Source: Treponema sp.
GTDB lineage: Bacteria > Spirochaetota > Spirochaetia > Treponematales > Breznakiellaceae
Assembly: GCA_031257595.1 (NCBI GenBank)
Contig: JAIROH010000133.1
Location: forward strand, 1 to 14,148
Direction: 5' to 3'
Length of the DNA stretch: 14,148 bases
The notes beneath the pieces are model-generated. The model did not search any database, was not told the DNA's origin, and saw only the letters and a program-made list of their open reading frames with translations. Both the position numbers and the translations under genes were made by a program. Below are positions 13,088 to 14,148 of this stretch, piece by piece (position 1 is the first letter of the stretch; every line of letters begins with the position of its first letter).

Positions 13088-13109
13088 GTCTACCTCCTAT
13101 AAAACAAAA

Positions 13110-13973
13110 TTAAGGCGCCACTTTTCGCAAATCGTATTCCACAATGTCGGATGCGCCGAGTTTTTTCAAGCGGGGAATAAGTTCCGGAACCTCACTTTTT
13201 TTAACGGCGATTTTTACCGCGTAGCCGCTTTCCCCGTACAGGGGAGCGACCGTAGGGCTTCGCATCGCGGGAAGCTTTTCCCCGCCCGAAGCGATTTTTT
13301 CAAAGTTTTCCTTGGGGAAATTCATTTCCAGCATAACCCTGTTCCGGCCTTCAAGTACAGCCCTGAACAGCATGGCAAGCTCTTCGATGCGGCCACGTTT
13401 TTCGCCGTCGGCAAGAGCGGAACGGGAAGCGACAAAACGGGTGGAAGACTCAAGCAGGCAGTCGATAATACGAAGGCCGTTGTCCTTGAGGGTCTGGCCC
13501 GAAGAAGTGTTGTCGATGATCATGTCGGCGTCATCGGGGGGGAAAACCTCTGTCGCGCCGTAGGTTCTTAGTATACGGTAGTTGTAACCCCGGGACTTGA
13601 GCCAGGTTTCGGCAAGGTTAACGTATTCCGTGGCGGCTACAAGTTTTTTTTGCCGAAGCTCCGCCTCGCTTGTCCCAACAGGGACGGCGGCGACAATGCG
13701 CACGTTGTCGAAGCCCAGGTCCAGTATCTCTTCCACCTCGGCGCCGCTTTCCCTAATCCAGTCGATCCCGGTAAAGCCCGCGTCGTGGCTTCCCAATTCA
13801 AGGAGCTCGCCGACGTTCTGCGGTTTCATGATCTTGGCGTCAAGCCAATCCGCAGCAAGGCTGGGCCGGTAGGTTCTGTCGGCAAGGCTTATCGGAAAAC
13901 CCGCGTCGGCAAACAGGGATTCCACGTTTCCGAACATGCGTCCTTTGGGAATCAGTACCCGAAGTTTTTCCAT
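13110..13973 (-). CDS. hisG: ATP phosphoribosyltransferase, long form
   Basis: A 287-residue protein, the length of long-form HisG. It joins ATP and PRPP in the first, feedback-controlled step of histidine synthesis. The opening (LRVLIPKGRMFGNVESLF), DAGFTGIDWI at 64-73 and the PRPP-binding loop around 150-165 (DMIIDNTSSGQTLKDNG) are clear. The last 50 residues (SPTVAPLYGESGYAVKIAVK, to DIVEYDLRKVAP) are the C-terminal regulatory domain that senses histidine, so no HisZ partner is needed. The loop usually has ST(G/S)xTL; here it is SSGQTL. The start lies 7 nt after the preceding gene's stop with only a weak ribosome site, suggesting translational coupling. Confidence 0.95.
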   Translation of the reverse strand: MEKLRVLIPKGRMFGNVESLFADAGFPISLADRTYRPSLAADWLDAKIMKPQNVGELLELGSHDAGFTGIDWIRESGAEVEEILDLGFDNVRIVAAVPVGTSEAELRQKKLVAATEYVNLAETWLKSRGYNYRILRTYGATEVFPPDDADMIIDNTSSGQTLKDNGLRIIDCLLESSTRFVASRSALADGEKRGRIEELAMLFRAVLEGRNRVMLEMNFPKENFEKIASGGEKLPAMRSPTVAPLYGESGYAVKIAVKKSEVPELIPRLKKLGASDIVEYDLRKVAP

Positions 13974-13980
13974 TATAAGG

Positions 13981-14148
13981 CTATTCTTCCTGTTCGGGGG
14001 TTTCTTCCTCGCCGCCGCCTTCGGTTTCCGCTTCGGCCAGCGCGGCTTCCGTTCTCCGCTGTTCGAGGATCTCTTCCATCTGCTTGTCCAGATCCTGGCT
14101 GTCTTCGTCGAACAGCTTGACTTCCCGGTACCGTTTCATGCCGGTTCC
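13981..14148 (-). CDS. Acidic-tail protein, partial
   Basis: The frame is open to the right edge and ends at 13981. It reads GTG, then MKRYREVKLFDEDSQDLDKQ and MEEILEQRRTEAALAEAETE, then a Glu-rich tail (GGGEEETPEQEE). An ATG occurs at 14139 with GGAAC before it, a poor ribosome site, so this may be either a 52-residue protein or the tail of a longer one. The helical, charged composition gives no family. It is upstream of hisG in the same direction with 7 nt between them, so it is probably the first visible gene of the operon. Confidence 0.6.
   Translation of the reverse strand, partial: GTGMKRYREVKLFDEDSQDLDKQMEEILEQRRTEAALAEAETEGGGEEETPEQEE

Noticed and set aside
12194..13571. Two long plus-strand frames (302 and 451 codons)
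   Set aside because: They lie opposite the EIIC-like and hisG genes, which have strong family motifs and ribosome sites.

Overview
The window looks like a chromosomal segment of a spirochaete, most likely a Treponema-like gut bacterium. This is inferred from the adjacent TIGR03546/TIGR03545-type pair, GC-rich codon third positions, and the general look of the proteins. No rRNA or tRNA was seen, so the genus is not proven.

Layout. An RND/MMPL exporter start (minus, cut by the left edge) is divergent from a TetR-type regulator, with a strong candidate operator between them. After a hairpin-rich gap comes a plus-strand pair: a DUF2062-like membrane protein and a 709-residue membrane-anchored coiled-coil protein. 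A 288-bp fold-back element bounded by TA fills the gap to a convergent minus-strand pair, a galactose-mutarotase-like protein and a divergent PAP2-like protein. A DUF554 membrane transporter points the other way. Its end is followed by two copies of a structured intergenic repeat and a large nested inverted repeat. Next are a frameshifted ECF-like membrane protein and, divergent to it, a lipoprotein-like frame overlapping a LuxR-type HTH frame.

The 9.0-10.8 kb stretch is an accessory patch: a small unknown gene, an AT-rich RelE/RHH toxin-antitoxin cassette between two 46-bp direct repeats, and two decayed coding fragments. The right end is a minus-strand operon: an acidic-tail protein (partial), hisG (long form), an EIIC-like membrane protein with an unusual N-terminal domain, and hisB, closed by an intrinsic terminator.

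The most interesting signals are non-coding: a family of structured intergenic repeats whose stems change while the fold is kept; a candidate TA-targeting MITE that supplies the stop codon of its neighbour; several genes whose sigma70-like promoters place the start codon at or next to the predicted transcription start (leaderless mRNAs); and the repeat-bounded TA cassette. The unusual protein is the EIIC fusion between hisG and hisB.
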